A stretch of DNA of 9,955 bases from Oscillospiraceae bacterium (lineage in GTDB: Bacteria > Bacillota > Clostridia > Oscillospirales > Ruminococcaceae): the NCBI GenBank assembly GCA_029098085.1, contig JAQXNQ010000015.1, positions 1-9,955 of the forward strand. Reading direction: 5' to 3'. The notes under the pieces are model-generated. The model was not told the origin of the DNA, ran no database searches, and was given only the letters and a program-made list of their open reading frames with translations. Numbering within the stretch: the stretch's first letter is position 1; every line of letters starts with the position of its first letter. Positions 1-5,480 of the stretch are shown here, piece by piece. The position numbers and the translations under genes were made by a program.

Positions 1-550
1 GCTGGGTAGACTGGGCCGGAATCTGCCGGGCAGCCAGGGAGCGCTGCTGCAGGTTCACGATGATGGACAGGCTGCCGTTGCAGAGCCAGGTCAGCAGGCA
101 GAGCAGCAGCCACCGCAGGCTTCCCTTCTTCCCTCTCTCGCCGCCGAAGACAGTGATGAAGTAAAAGGCCACCAGAAACAGCAGGATGCCCAGCCCCACG
201 TTCCAGGTGAAGGGCTCGTCCCAGAACAGCAGGCCCGCCGCCGAGGGAATCAGCATGCTGGCCGAGAAAAAGAAGGCCGTATAGGACAAAGGCCCGCTCC
301 CCATGGCAAACTGGTAAAAGGCCAGGGTCAGCACAAAGGCAATGCCAAAGGCGAGACCGTACAGCAGGGTCGCCCGGTCAAACACCGCGCCCGAACAGAC
401 CGCCCAGATGCCCAGCGACGCCGCGATCACGGCGGAGGCCAGACCGCTGACCAGCAGGTTCTGCCGCAGACAGGAAATCTCCACCTTCTTCAGGGCCGTG
501 CTCTGAAAGGCAAACATCAGAATCGCCAGCAGGCTCAAAACAACATTCAT
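1..550 (-). CDS. EamA/DMT-superfamily membrane transporter (3' end cut by window edge)
   Basis: A minus-strand open frame from ATG 550-548 runs for 183 codons to base 2 and off the window without a stop. AAGGAG lies 8 bases upstream of the ATG and supports this start. The translation is almost entirely hydrophobic helices (about residues 2-20, 32-52, 61-84, 88-110, 117-136 and 147-167) separated by short loops. The segment around residues 86-131 (GPLSYTAFFF, LLFWDEPF, GLGILLFLVAFYF) matches the end of an EamA repeat: Gly-Pro before a helix, an acidic DEP/E turn, then a final helix. The charged loop at 136-146 would link the two repeats of a 10-helix drug/metabolite-type carrier of about 300 residues. 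Seen: topology and motif-like residues. Known: EamA carriers export or import small metabolites. The substrate cannot be read from sequence. It is divergent from the GH30 gene. Confidence 0.75.
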   Translation of the reverse strand, partial: MNVVLSLLAILMFAFQSTALKKVEISCLRQNLLVSGLASAVIAASLGIWAVCSGAVFDRATLLYGLAFGIAFVLTLAFYQFAMGSGPLSYTAFFFSASMLIPSAAGLLFWDEPFTWNVGLGILLFLVAFYFITVFGGERGKKGSLRWLLLCLLTWLCNGSLSIIVNLQQRSLAARQIPAQSTQ

Positions 551-600
551 CTCAACGTCTCCTTCGCTTCATCTGACCGGCGCACGCCGTATCTTCTTTT

Positions 601-628
601 AGAATAGCATTTTTCCGGTAAAATGCAA
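601..628 (-). promoter_or_regulatory. Candidate promoter with overlapping palindrome for the EamA-type transporter
   Basis: Reading the minus strand, TTGCAT (628-623) and TATTCT (606-601) are 16 bases apart, a moderate sigma-A match with a weak -35. A palindrome GCATTTT-TCCGGT-AAAATGC (607-626) has perfect 7-bp arms and a self-complementary CCGG core. It covers the whole spacer and the edge of the -35 box, where a dimeric repressor could act. The promoter call is weaker than the palindrome, which is directly visible. Confidence 0.4.
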
Positions 629-689
629 GGGAAGATGAATAATTAAATGAAAATGACTGAATCCGGAAGCAATTGGTCGCTGCGTCCGG

Positions 690-718
690 TTGACAGTGCC
701 CGGAAACTGCGCTATGAT
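690..718 (+). promoter_or_regulatory. Sigma-A promoter of the GH30 gene
   Basis: A perfect -35 hexamer TTGACA (690-695) is followed after exactly 17 bases by TATGAT (713-718), five of six to consensus. Initiation would fall near 725, giving a leader of about 32 bases. AGGAGG (744-749) lies seven bases before the ATG at 757. No operator-like palindrome was noticed in this promoter. Confidence 0.85.
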
Positions 719-756
719 AAAGGCAAACCATCCATTTCCATACAGGAGGAACCCCC

Positions 757-2055
757 ATGCTTTGCTATACCACCAGCCGGGAGGCCTGCTGGACTGCCGC
801 AGACCCCCATACCCCCGCTCCTGACGCCGTCCGCTCCACCCTTGCCCTCGGAAAAGAGGGTACCAGCTGGGAGGGCTTCGGCGGCTGCTTCAACGAGCTG
901 TCCCAGATCGCCCTGCTCTCTCTGCCGGAGGAGACCCGGGAAAAGGCGCTGGATCTGCTCTTTGCCCCGGAGGAGGACGGCCTGCGGCTGAGCTTCTGCC
1001 GGATGCCCATCGGCGCGTCGGACTACGCCGAGTCCTGGTACTCCCACAACGAGACCGAGGGTGACTATGAGATGGCCCACTTCTCCATCGACCGCGACCG
1101 GAAATACCTGCTCCCCTACATCAAAAGCGCCCTGAAGCGCAATCCCGGCCTCCGGCTGTTCGCCTCCCCCTGGAGCCCGCCCACCTGGATGAAATATCCC
1201 AAGGCCTATAACTTCGGCACCCTGGTCTGGGAGGAAAAGAACCTGCAGGCCTACGCCCTGTACTTCGCCAGATTCCTCGAAGCCTACGAGGCCGAGGGCG
1301 TCCATATCGACCAGCTCCATGTGCAGAACGAGCCGGTGTCCACCCAGAAATTCCCCTCCTGCATCTGGACCGGCGAGCAGTTCCGGGAGTTCATCGGACA
1401 GTACCTGGGCCCGCTGTTTGAGGAGCGGGGCATCGACACCAGAATCTGGCTGGGCACCATCAACGGCCCCGAAACCGACCACCGCACCCTCTACACCCGC
1501 TGGCACGACTATGCCGGCATCGTTCTCCACGACCCCGACGCCTACCGCTATGTGGAGGGCGTCAGCTACCAGTGGGCGGGCAAATACGCCCTGGAGAACA
1601 CCCGCCGGGCCTTCCCCGAAAAGAAGTACATCCAGAGCGAAAACGAGTGCGGCGACGGCGAGAACACCTGGGAATACGCCCGCTACATCTTCGAGCTGTT
1701 CCACCACTACATCAGCGACGGCGTCTGCGCCTATGTGTACTGGAATATGATCCTGGCGCCCAAGGGCCGGAGCACCTGGGGCTGGCCCCAGAACAGCATG
1801 ATGACGGCGGAAAACGGGGAGCTTATGCTCAATTACGAGTACTATGTGATGAAGCACTTCTCCCGGTTTGTGCAGCCCGGCGCAGCGGTCATGGAGCTGA
1901 CCGGCCACATGGCAGGCAGCGCTGCAGCCTTCCGCAATCCGGACGGCAGTCTGGTGCTGGTCGCCCATAATCCCTACCCCCGCCCCATCGCCTTCACCTT
2001 TGAGGGCGAGGAGATCACCATCGCCCCGGATACGATCTGCACCGTGGTGATGTGA
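757..2055 (+). CDS. Glycoside hydrolase family 30 enzyme (glucosylceramidase/beta-glycosidase type), cytosolic
   Basis: The 432-residue product has the order and motifs of clan GH-A family 30: GFGGCFNE at the start of the barrel (about 40-47), SPWSPPTWMK (about 137-146), HVQNEP with the probable acid/base Glu192, and QSENECG with the probable nucleophile Glu295. VYWNMIL follows at about 328-334, and a short C-terminal beta-sandwich ends the protein. GH30 enzymes are retaining beta-glycosidases acting on glucosylceramide-like, beta-glucoside, beta-fucoside or xylan substrates, depending on subfamily; the subfamily is not decidable here. There is no signal peptide: the N-terminus is polar, so the enzyme should act inside the cell on an imported substrate or small glycoside. 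AGGAGG seven bases upstream fixes the start. A strong promoter and the downstream terminator make it a single-gene transcript, divergent from the EamA-type transporter. Of the two glutamates in SENEC, Glu295 is preferred because human glucocerebrosidase has a Ser-Glu pair at this place. Confidence 0.9.
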   Translation: MLCYTTSREACWTAADPHTPAPDAVRSTLALGKEGTSWEGFGGCFNELSQIALLSLPEETREKALDLLFAPEEDGLRLSFCRMPIGASDYAESWYSHNETEGDYEMAHFSIDRDRKYLLPYIKSALKRNPGLRLFASPWSPPTWMKYPKAYNFGTLVWEEKNLQAYALYFARFLEAYEAEGVHIDQLHVQNEPVSTQKFPSCIWTGEQFREFIGQYLGPLFEERGIDTRIWLGTINGPETDHRTLYTRWHDYAGIVLHDPDAYRYVEGVSYQWAGKYALENTRRAFPEKKYIQSENECGDGENTWEYARYIFELFHHYISDGVCAYVYWNMILAPKGRSTWGWPQNSMMTAENGELMLNYEYYVMKHFSRFVQPGAAVMELTGHMAGSAAAFRNPDGSLVLVAHNPYPRPIAFTFEGEEITIAPDTICTVVM

Positions 2056-2091
2056 GAGCAGCGTACTCTGCAAAGTCCATCCGACGCAATC

Positions 2092-2130
2092 AAAAATCCT
2101 CCGCACAGCCCCAGCCTGCGGAGGATTTTT
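2092..2130. terminator. Bidirectional intrinsic terminator between GH30 and the patatin-like gene
   Basis: A perfect 14-bp inverted repeat, AAAAATCCTCCGCA (2092-2105) and TGCGGAGGATTTTT (2117-2130), encloses an 11-base loop. Because both arms carry five A/T at the outside, a U-run follows the GC stem in either direction. It lies between the convergent stops at 2055 and 2156, as expected for a shared terminator. Confidence 0.9.
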
Positions 2131-2155
2131 CATACCCGTTTCACGAAAACAGCCG

Positions 2156-3481
2156 TCACGGTTCTCCACCGCCTGCCGCTTCGCTTCTCAGCAGCCACAG
2201 GTACACCGACGCGGCCAGCTCCGCCGGTGCGGCCAGGGACAGCCGCCAGAAATCCCCGGCGGGGTCGCTGCCCTCCAGCGCCCGGCAGAGCAGGGCGTAG
2301 ACGATGCTCAGCAGAACCTGCTGGCGTTCCCGGCCCAGAATCTCCCCCAGACGGGCAAAGACGCCTTCTCCGGTGGTGATCCGGGCCACCGTCTCCCGGG
2401 CGGACGATTCCGCCGCCTCGAAGGCGGCCAGCAGCCGGCGGTCAAATTCCCCGCAGCTCCAGCAGGTCTGATTGTCCAGCCGGAGCAGTCTGCCTGCCAG
2501 CTCCGCCGCTGGCATCACCATGGCCTCCGGAGCGCCGGCACTGGCCTTGCCCAGCTCCAGCGTCCGCAGCAGCCGCTGACGGCCCGCACGGGCCAGCGGT
2601 TCCCGGCTGCCCTGGGTCAGCAGACTGTGCAGGGCGTGCATATGCTCCTCCAGCAGAGCGATCCGCCCGGCCCATTCCCCTTCGTTGAAGGCGTACCAGT
2701 CGCCGTCCAGCTTGCCGAAGGCCTTCATGGTATCCAGATAGCCCAGCCGGATGTTGCGGCGGGAGAGGGTCGGCTCAAACAGCAGGAAGGGACCCAGATC
2801 CCACCGGGAACGGATGAGCCGCATCGGAACGGTACTGTCCTTCGGTCTGCGGCGGATGCCGACGCTCTTCAAATCCACCGCCACAATCTCCTCCGCGCCC
2901 ATGTCCAGCGCCAGATTCACCGGCATGTTGTCCTGATAGCCGCCGTCGATATATTTTCCGCCGTCGATCTCCTTGGCCTTGAAGGCGGGAAAGCAGGCGG
3001 CGGACGCCACCACATAATCGATCAGCTGCCCCTTGGGCATCTGCGCCCGGGACAGCTCCAGCGGCCGCAGGGAGGGGTATTCCACCGTCACCACGCCGAA
3101 ATCCACCTCCGACGCCCGGATCCGCTCCTCGGAGGTGTACCGGGCCATGAGGCCCTCCAGCGGGCTGAAGTCCAGTCCGCCGTCCTGAATGGCCTTTTTG
3201 ATGAAGACGCTCCAGACCTCGGTCTGCCAGCGGGGATCGTCGTAGTCCGGCGGTTCGGTGGGCAGGTCGGCCTTCACCACATCGGTGGTCACCAGATTCT
3301 CCCACAGCTGCCGGGCGGTTTCGTAGTCCCCCTGCGCCATCATGGCGCCGTTCAGCGCGCCCACCGAGGTACCGGTGACAATCTGATAGTCCACGCCCAG
3401 CTCCCGCAGAGCCTGCCACACGCCCACCTGATAGGCACCGCGGGAGCCGCCTCCCGCCAACACCACGGCCAGCTTTGCCAT
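2156..3481 (-). CDS. Patatin-like phospholipase (lipid acyl hydrolase)
   Basis: Starting at ATG 3481, the 441-residue protein opens directly with the patatin fold. GGGSRG (residues 10-15) is the oxyanion hole, GTSVG (37-41) holds the nucleophile Ser39, ASAACFPAF lies at 159-167, and DGG (179-181) gives the catalytic Asp179 of the Ser-Asp dyad. The family hydrolyses acyl ester bonds in phospholipids and related lipids. No signal peptide is visible, so it is probably cytosolic or membrane-peripheral. The region after about residue 230 is helix-rich, Arg/Ala/Leu-rich and not recognised. The start is chosen because AAGGAG lies seven bases before it; the frame stays open to 3697 but that part overlaps the trpS 3' end and reads as low-complexity sequence. 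It follows trpS by 91 bases on the same strand, so it may be cotranscribed, and ends at the shared terminator. All three patatin motifs are intact; the substrate is unknown. Confidence 0.9.
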   Translation of the reverse strand: MAKLAVVLAGGGSRGAYQVGVWQALRELGVDYQIVTGTSVGALNGAMMAQGDYETARQLWENLVTTDVVKADLPTEPPDYDDPRWQTEVWSVFIKKAIQDGGLDFSPLEGLMARYTSEERIRASEVDFGVVTVEYPSLRPLELSRAQMPKGQLIDYVVASAACFPAFKAKEIDGGKYIDGGYQDNMPVNLALDMGAEEIVAVDLKSVGIRRRPKDSTVPMRLIRSRWDLGPFLLFEPTLSRRNIRLGYLDTMKAFGKLDGDWYAFNEGEWAGRIALLEEHMHALHSLLTQGSREPLARAGRQRLLRTLELGKASAGAPEAMVMPAAELAGRLLRLDNQTCWSCGEFDRRLLAAFEAAESSARETVARITTGEGVFARLGEILGRERQQVLLSIVYALLCRALEGSDPAGDFWRLSLAAPAELAASVYLWLLRSEAAGGGEP

Positions 3482-3496
3482 ATGCTCTCTCCTTTC

Positions 3497-3534
3497 GCCC
3501 GTCCGGCTGCAGAAAGCGGCGACGGGCTTTTCTT
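3497..3534 (+). repeat. Stem-loop with trailing T-run in the trpS-patatin gap, terminator-like only on the plus strand
   Basis: GCCCGTC (3497-3503) pairs with GACGGGC (3521-3527), and GCTGC (3506-3510) pairs with GCGGC (3516-3520) through one G-U. A 2-base bulge and an AGAAA loop complete it. TTTTCTTT follows on the plus strand. Both neighbours are read from the minus strand, where the same hairpin ends one base before the patatin ribosome binding site and lacks a U-run. It may therefore affect translation of the patatin gene or stop antisense transcripts. Confidence 0.4.
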
Positions 3535-3572
3535 TGTCATAAAGATTGCCCTGCCGCCGCCCGTTATGCGCC

Positions 3573-4577
3573 TTACAGAATAAATCCGACCTTTTTCTTG
3601 ACCTTGTCCAGCGTCCGTGCGCTGATCCGGGCCGCCATCTCGGCGCCTCTGCGGTAGCAGCTCTCCAGATAGGCCTTGTCGCCCATGAGCCGGTCAAACT
3701 CCTCCCGGATGGGGCGCAGGTGCTCCGCCACGGCCTCGCCCACGGCGGTCTTGAAGTCGCCGTAGCCCTTTCCGGCGAAGTCGGCGGTGATCTGATCCAG
3801 GGTCAGGCCGGTGACGGCACTGTAGATGGTCATCAGGTTGTTGATGCCGTCCTTCCCTTCCCGATAGCAGACCTCGGTTTCGGAGTCGGTGACGGCCCGC
3901 TTGAACTTTTTGACGATGACCTCGGGCTTGTCGAGGATCGAGATGCAGGCATTGGGGTTCTCGTCCGACTTGGACATCTTTTTGGTGGGCTCGGCCAGGG
4001 ACATGATCTTGGCGCCCTCCTTGGGGATGTAGCCGTCGGGGATCTTGAAGACGCTGCCGTAGATGCCGTTGAACCGGGCGGCGATGTCTCTGGTCAGCTC
4101 CAGATGCTGCTTCTGGTCGGCGCCCACCGGCACCAGATCGGCCTGATACAGCAGAATGTCCGCCGCCATCAGGGAGGGATAGGTGAACAGACCGGCGTTG
4201 ACATTGTCGGCGTGCTTCTGGGACTTGTCCTTGAACTGGGTCATCCGGGACAGCTCACCGAACTGGGTATAGCAGGACAGAATCCAGCCCAGCTCCGCAT
4301 GGGTGGGCACCTGGCTCTGGATGAAGATGATGCTCTTTTCGGGATCCAGTCCGCAGGCCAGCAGCAGGGCGTAGCAGGTCAGGGCCTGCTCCTTAAAGGC
4401 TTTGGGATCCTGCCGGACGGTGATGGCGTGCAGGTCGGCCAGCATATAGGCGCAGTTGAACTCATCCTGCATGGGCGCCCAGTTTTTGACGGCGCCGATA
4501 TAGTTGCCCAGGGTGAAGATACCGGTGGGCTGAATGCCGCTCAAAATGACTTTCTTTTTCTGTTTCTGCTCTTCCAT
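3573..4577 (-). CDS. trpS: Tryptophan--tRNA ligase
   Basis: The 334-residue protein is a class I aminoacyl-tRNA synthetase that charges tRNA-Trp with tryptophan in the cytosol. It begins with SGIQPTGIFTLGNYIGA: TLGN (22-25) is the TrpRS form of the HIGH signature. AEPTKKMSKSDENP places the ATP-binding KMSKS loop at 200-204. GADQKQHLELTRDIAARFN, before it, is the usual conserved helix contacting tryptophan. Length is normal for bacterial TrpRS (about 330). AAGGAG seven bases upstream of ATG 4577 decides the start; the frame stays open to 4694 but that stretch is the T-box leader. Expression is controlled by the upstream T-box responding to uncharged tRNA-Trp. The next gene on the strand is the patatin-like gene, with no obvious terminator between them in this direction. 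Confidence 0.97.
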   Translation of the reverse strand: MEEQKQKKKVILSGIQPTGIFTLGNYIGAVKNWAPMQDEFNCAYMLADLHAITVRQDPKAFKEQALTCYALLLACGLDPEKSIIFIQSQVPTHAELGWILSCYTQFGELSRMTQFKDKSQKHADNVNAGLFTYPSLMAADILLYQADLVPVGADQKQHLELTRDIAARFNGIYGSVFKIPDGYIPKEGAKIMSLAEPTKKMSKSDENPNACISILDKPEVIVKKFKRAVTDSETEVCYREGKDGINNLMTIYSAVTGLTLDQITADFAGKGYGDFKTAVGEAVAEHLRPIREEFDRLMGDKAYLESCYRRGAEMAARISARTLDKVKKKVGFIL

Positions 4578-4601
4578 GAGAAATCTCCTTTCGGCGGGCG
4601 G

Positions 4602-4642
4602 AAAAAACAAAAGGCTTCTGCCCCGGACTTGGGACAAAAGCC
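4602..4642 (-). terminator. T-box-controlled intrinsic terminator of trpS
   Basis: On the minus strand GGCTTTTGTCCC (4642-4631) pairs with GGGGCAGAAGCC (4624-4613) through 12 bp including two G-U pairs. TTTT-G-TTTTTT follows (4612-4602). It overlaps the 3' half of the antiterminator, which makes the two structures mutually exclusive. Confidence 0.9.
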
Positions 4643-4865
4643 GTGCTTTTGCAGCCACCCAAGACGGCTTTGCCGCCCGATCGTACACCAGCATATACGC
4701 TTCTCTGATAACGGGCGAAGCACCCGTCGGGCATTACTTGGCAGACGCCGTTCTTCCCGCCCTGGTTGAGTCCATTCGCAGAGCCCCTTTCCGCCGCGCT
4801 TACACCCTCCGCGGCTCGCTGGGAGAAAGGCCTTCCCTGTTACTGCTCTCAGTCATCGGTTTATC
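4602..4865 (-). promoter_or_regulatory. T-box riboswitch leader of trpS (tRNA-Trp sensing)
   Basis: On the minus strand the leader shows the T-box parts in order. AGTA of the specifier-loop motif lies at 4843-4840. AGCGAGCC...GGTGTAAGC, the stem I apical signature, lies at about 4820-4797. Specifier UGG (4774-4772) sits in GAATGGAC. The T-box proper, TTGGGTGGCTGC, lies at 4662-4651. Its UGGC complements the GCCA end of tRNA-Trp, whose discriminator base is G, so specifier and acceptor contact name the same tRNA. CUUGGG (4663-4658) can pair with CCCAAG (4633-4628) as antiterminator. This competes with a 12-bp terminator stem (4642-4631 with 4624-4613) followed by UUUUGUUUUUU. Uncharged tRNA-Trp should favour read-through into trpS. 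Confidence 0.93.
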
Positions 4866-4871
4866 GGGATA

Positions 4872-4900
4872 AGTATAGCACGGCGCGGAAGGAATGTCAA
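4872..4900 (-). promoter_or_regulatory. Sigma-A promoter of trpS
   Basis: On the minus strand a perfect TTGACA (4900-4895) is followed by 17 bases and TATACT (4877-4872), five of six to consensus. Start of transcription would be near 4865, just before the T-box stem I, giving a leader of about 290 bases. Confidence 0.88.
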
Positions 4901-4922
4901 GGCTTTCCGCTGCGCGGAAAGC

Positions 4923-4995
4923 TGCAAGAATGTCTCCCGGCCGGAACGGCCGGGCCATAAACCCCTGCGGGGTTTGGATGGACACCATTCTTGCA
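4923..4995. repeat. Nested palindrome able to form a three-way junction
   Basis: A perfect 10-bp outer stem (4923-4932 / 4986-4995) encloses an 8-bp hairpin with a 3-base loop (4936-4954) and a 7-bp hairpin with a 3-base loop (4959-4975). No T-run follows on either strand, so it is not a simple terminator. It lies just upstream of the trpS -35 box. Confidence 0.7.
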
Positions 4996-5227
4996 CGTGG
5001 ATGAACCTCCTTTGCGTAGGTGCGTGTCGGATTGTTCCGAACCCGCGCCCAAATGACCCGAGCGGAGCGAGGGCATCAAACGAGCGAGGAACCGGCATTC
5101 TTTACTGTCGGCTCCGCAGAGCCGACTTCAAATTCAAATCTCCCACGCTGCCGACAGGGAATGCGGAAGCGGTGAAGGAGAGAAACGGAATGGTTAAACC
5201 GAAAAGCACAGCATATCGACAGGAAGC

Positions 5228-5246
5228 GGGCGATCGATGATCGCCC
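5228..5246. repeat. Perfect GGGCGATC palindrome
   Basis: GGGCGATC (5228-5235) and GATCGCCC (5239-5246) flank a GAT loop and are followed by CTACA. Motifs of this form recur between genes in many bacterial genomes; that this copy is one of such a family is recollection, not something the window shows, since only one copy is present here. Confidence 0.5.
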
Positions 5247-5420
5247 CTACAGCCCCACGTCTTCGTGCAGCCAAACGGATTGCAAACTTGTTACGTTCTG
5301 CCTCGTTTATCCTCTCAACCCTCTGCGGAGGGCATCTCTCCCAGTGGGAGAGAAGGAGAGCTCCACTGCTTCACGGTTTCTCACGTTTGGACGCTTCCTC
5401 CCAATTCCCGCAGCAAAGAA

Positions 5421-5454
5421 ATGCCCAACTTTCCCGTTAGGGAAAGCTGGGCAT
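5421..5454 (-). terminator. Intrinsic terminator of ftsH
   Basis: On the minus strand ATGCCCA-G-CTTTCCC, loop TAAC, GGGAAAG-T-TGGGCAT forms a 15-bp stem followed by TTTCTTT. The one non-Watson-Crick position is a G-U pair in minus-strand RNA but an A-C mismatch in plus-strand RNA, which supports the minus direction. It lies 26 bases after the ftsH stop. Confidence 0.85.
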
Positions 5455-5480
5455 CGAGCCAGACATCAGACCGCTCCCAT

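Larger units (their letters stand above)
4901..5420. repeat. Gene-free stretch packed with perfect palindromes
   Basis: No convincing gene was found between the trpS promoter and the ftsH terminator. The stretch holds several unrelated perfect hairpins. TGCAAGAATG/CATTCTTGCA (4923-4932 with 4986-4995) encloses two inner hairpins, CCCGGCCG-GAA-CGGCCGGG (4936-4954) and AAACCCC-TGC-GGGGTTT (4959-4975). Further right are GTCGGCTC-CGCA-GAGCCGAC (5107-5126), GGGCGATC-GAT-GATCGCCC (5228-5246), CCCTC-TGCG-GAGGG (5319-5332) and TCTCTCCC-AGT-GGGAGAGA (5335-5353). This is what clustered REP/MITE-like intergenic elements look like. Short frames here lack ribosome binding sites and recognisable products. 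Confidence 0.6.

Noticed and set aside
712..2169. 485-residue minus-strand open frame
   Set aside because: It is antisense to the whole GH30 gene; composition is Val/Gly/Ala/His-rich as expected from the complement of GC-rich codons, and GH30 motifs on the other strand are unambiguous.
3482..3697. N-terminal extension of the patatin-like protein
   Set aside because: The extra 72 residues overlap trpS and are low-complexity; the ribosome site before 3481 and the motif-bearing N-terminus fit the shorter form.
4578..4694. N-terminal extension of TrpRS
   Set aside because: It covers the T-box terminator; the ribosome site before 4577 and normal TrpRS length support the shorter form.
3546..4769. 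407-residue plus-strand open frame
   Set aside because: Antisense to trpS and its T-box leader; no ribosome site and a biased composition.
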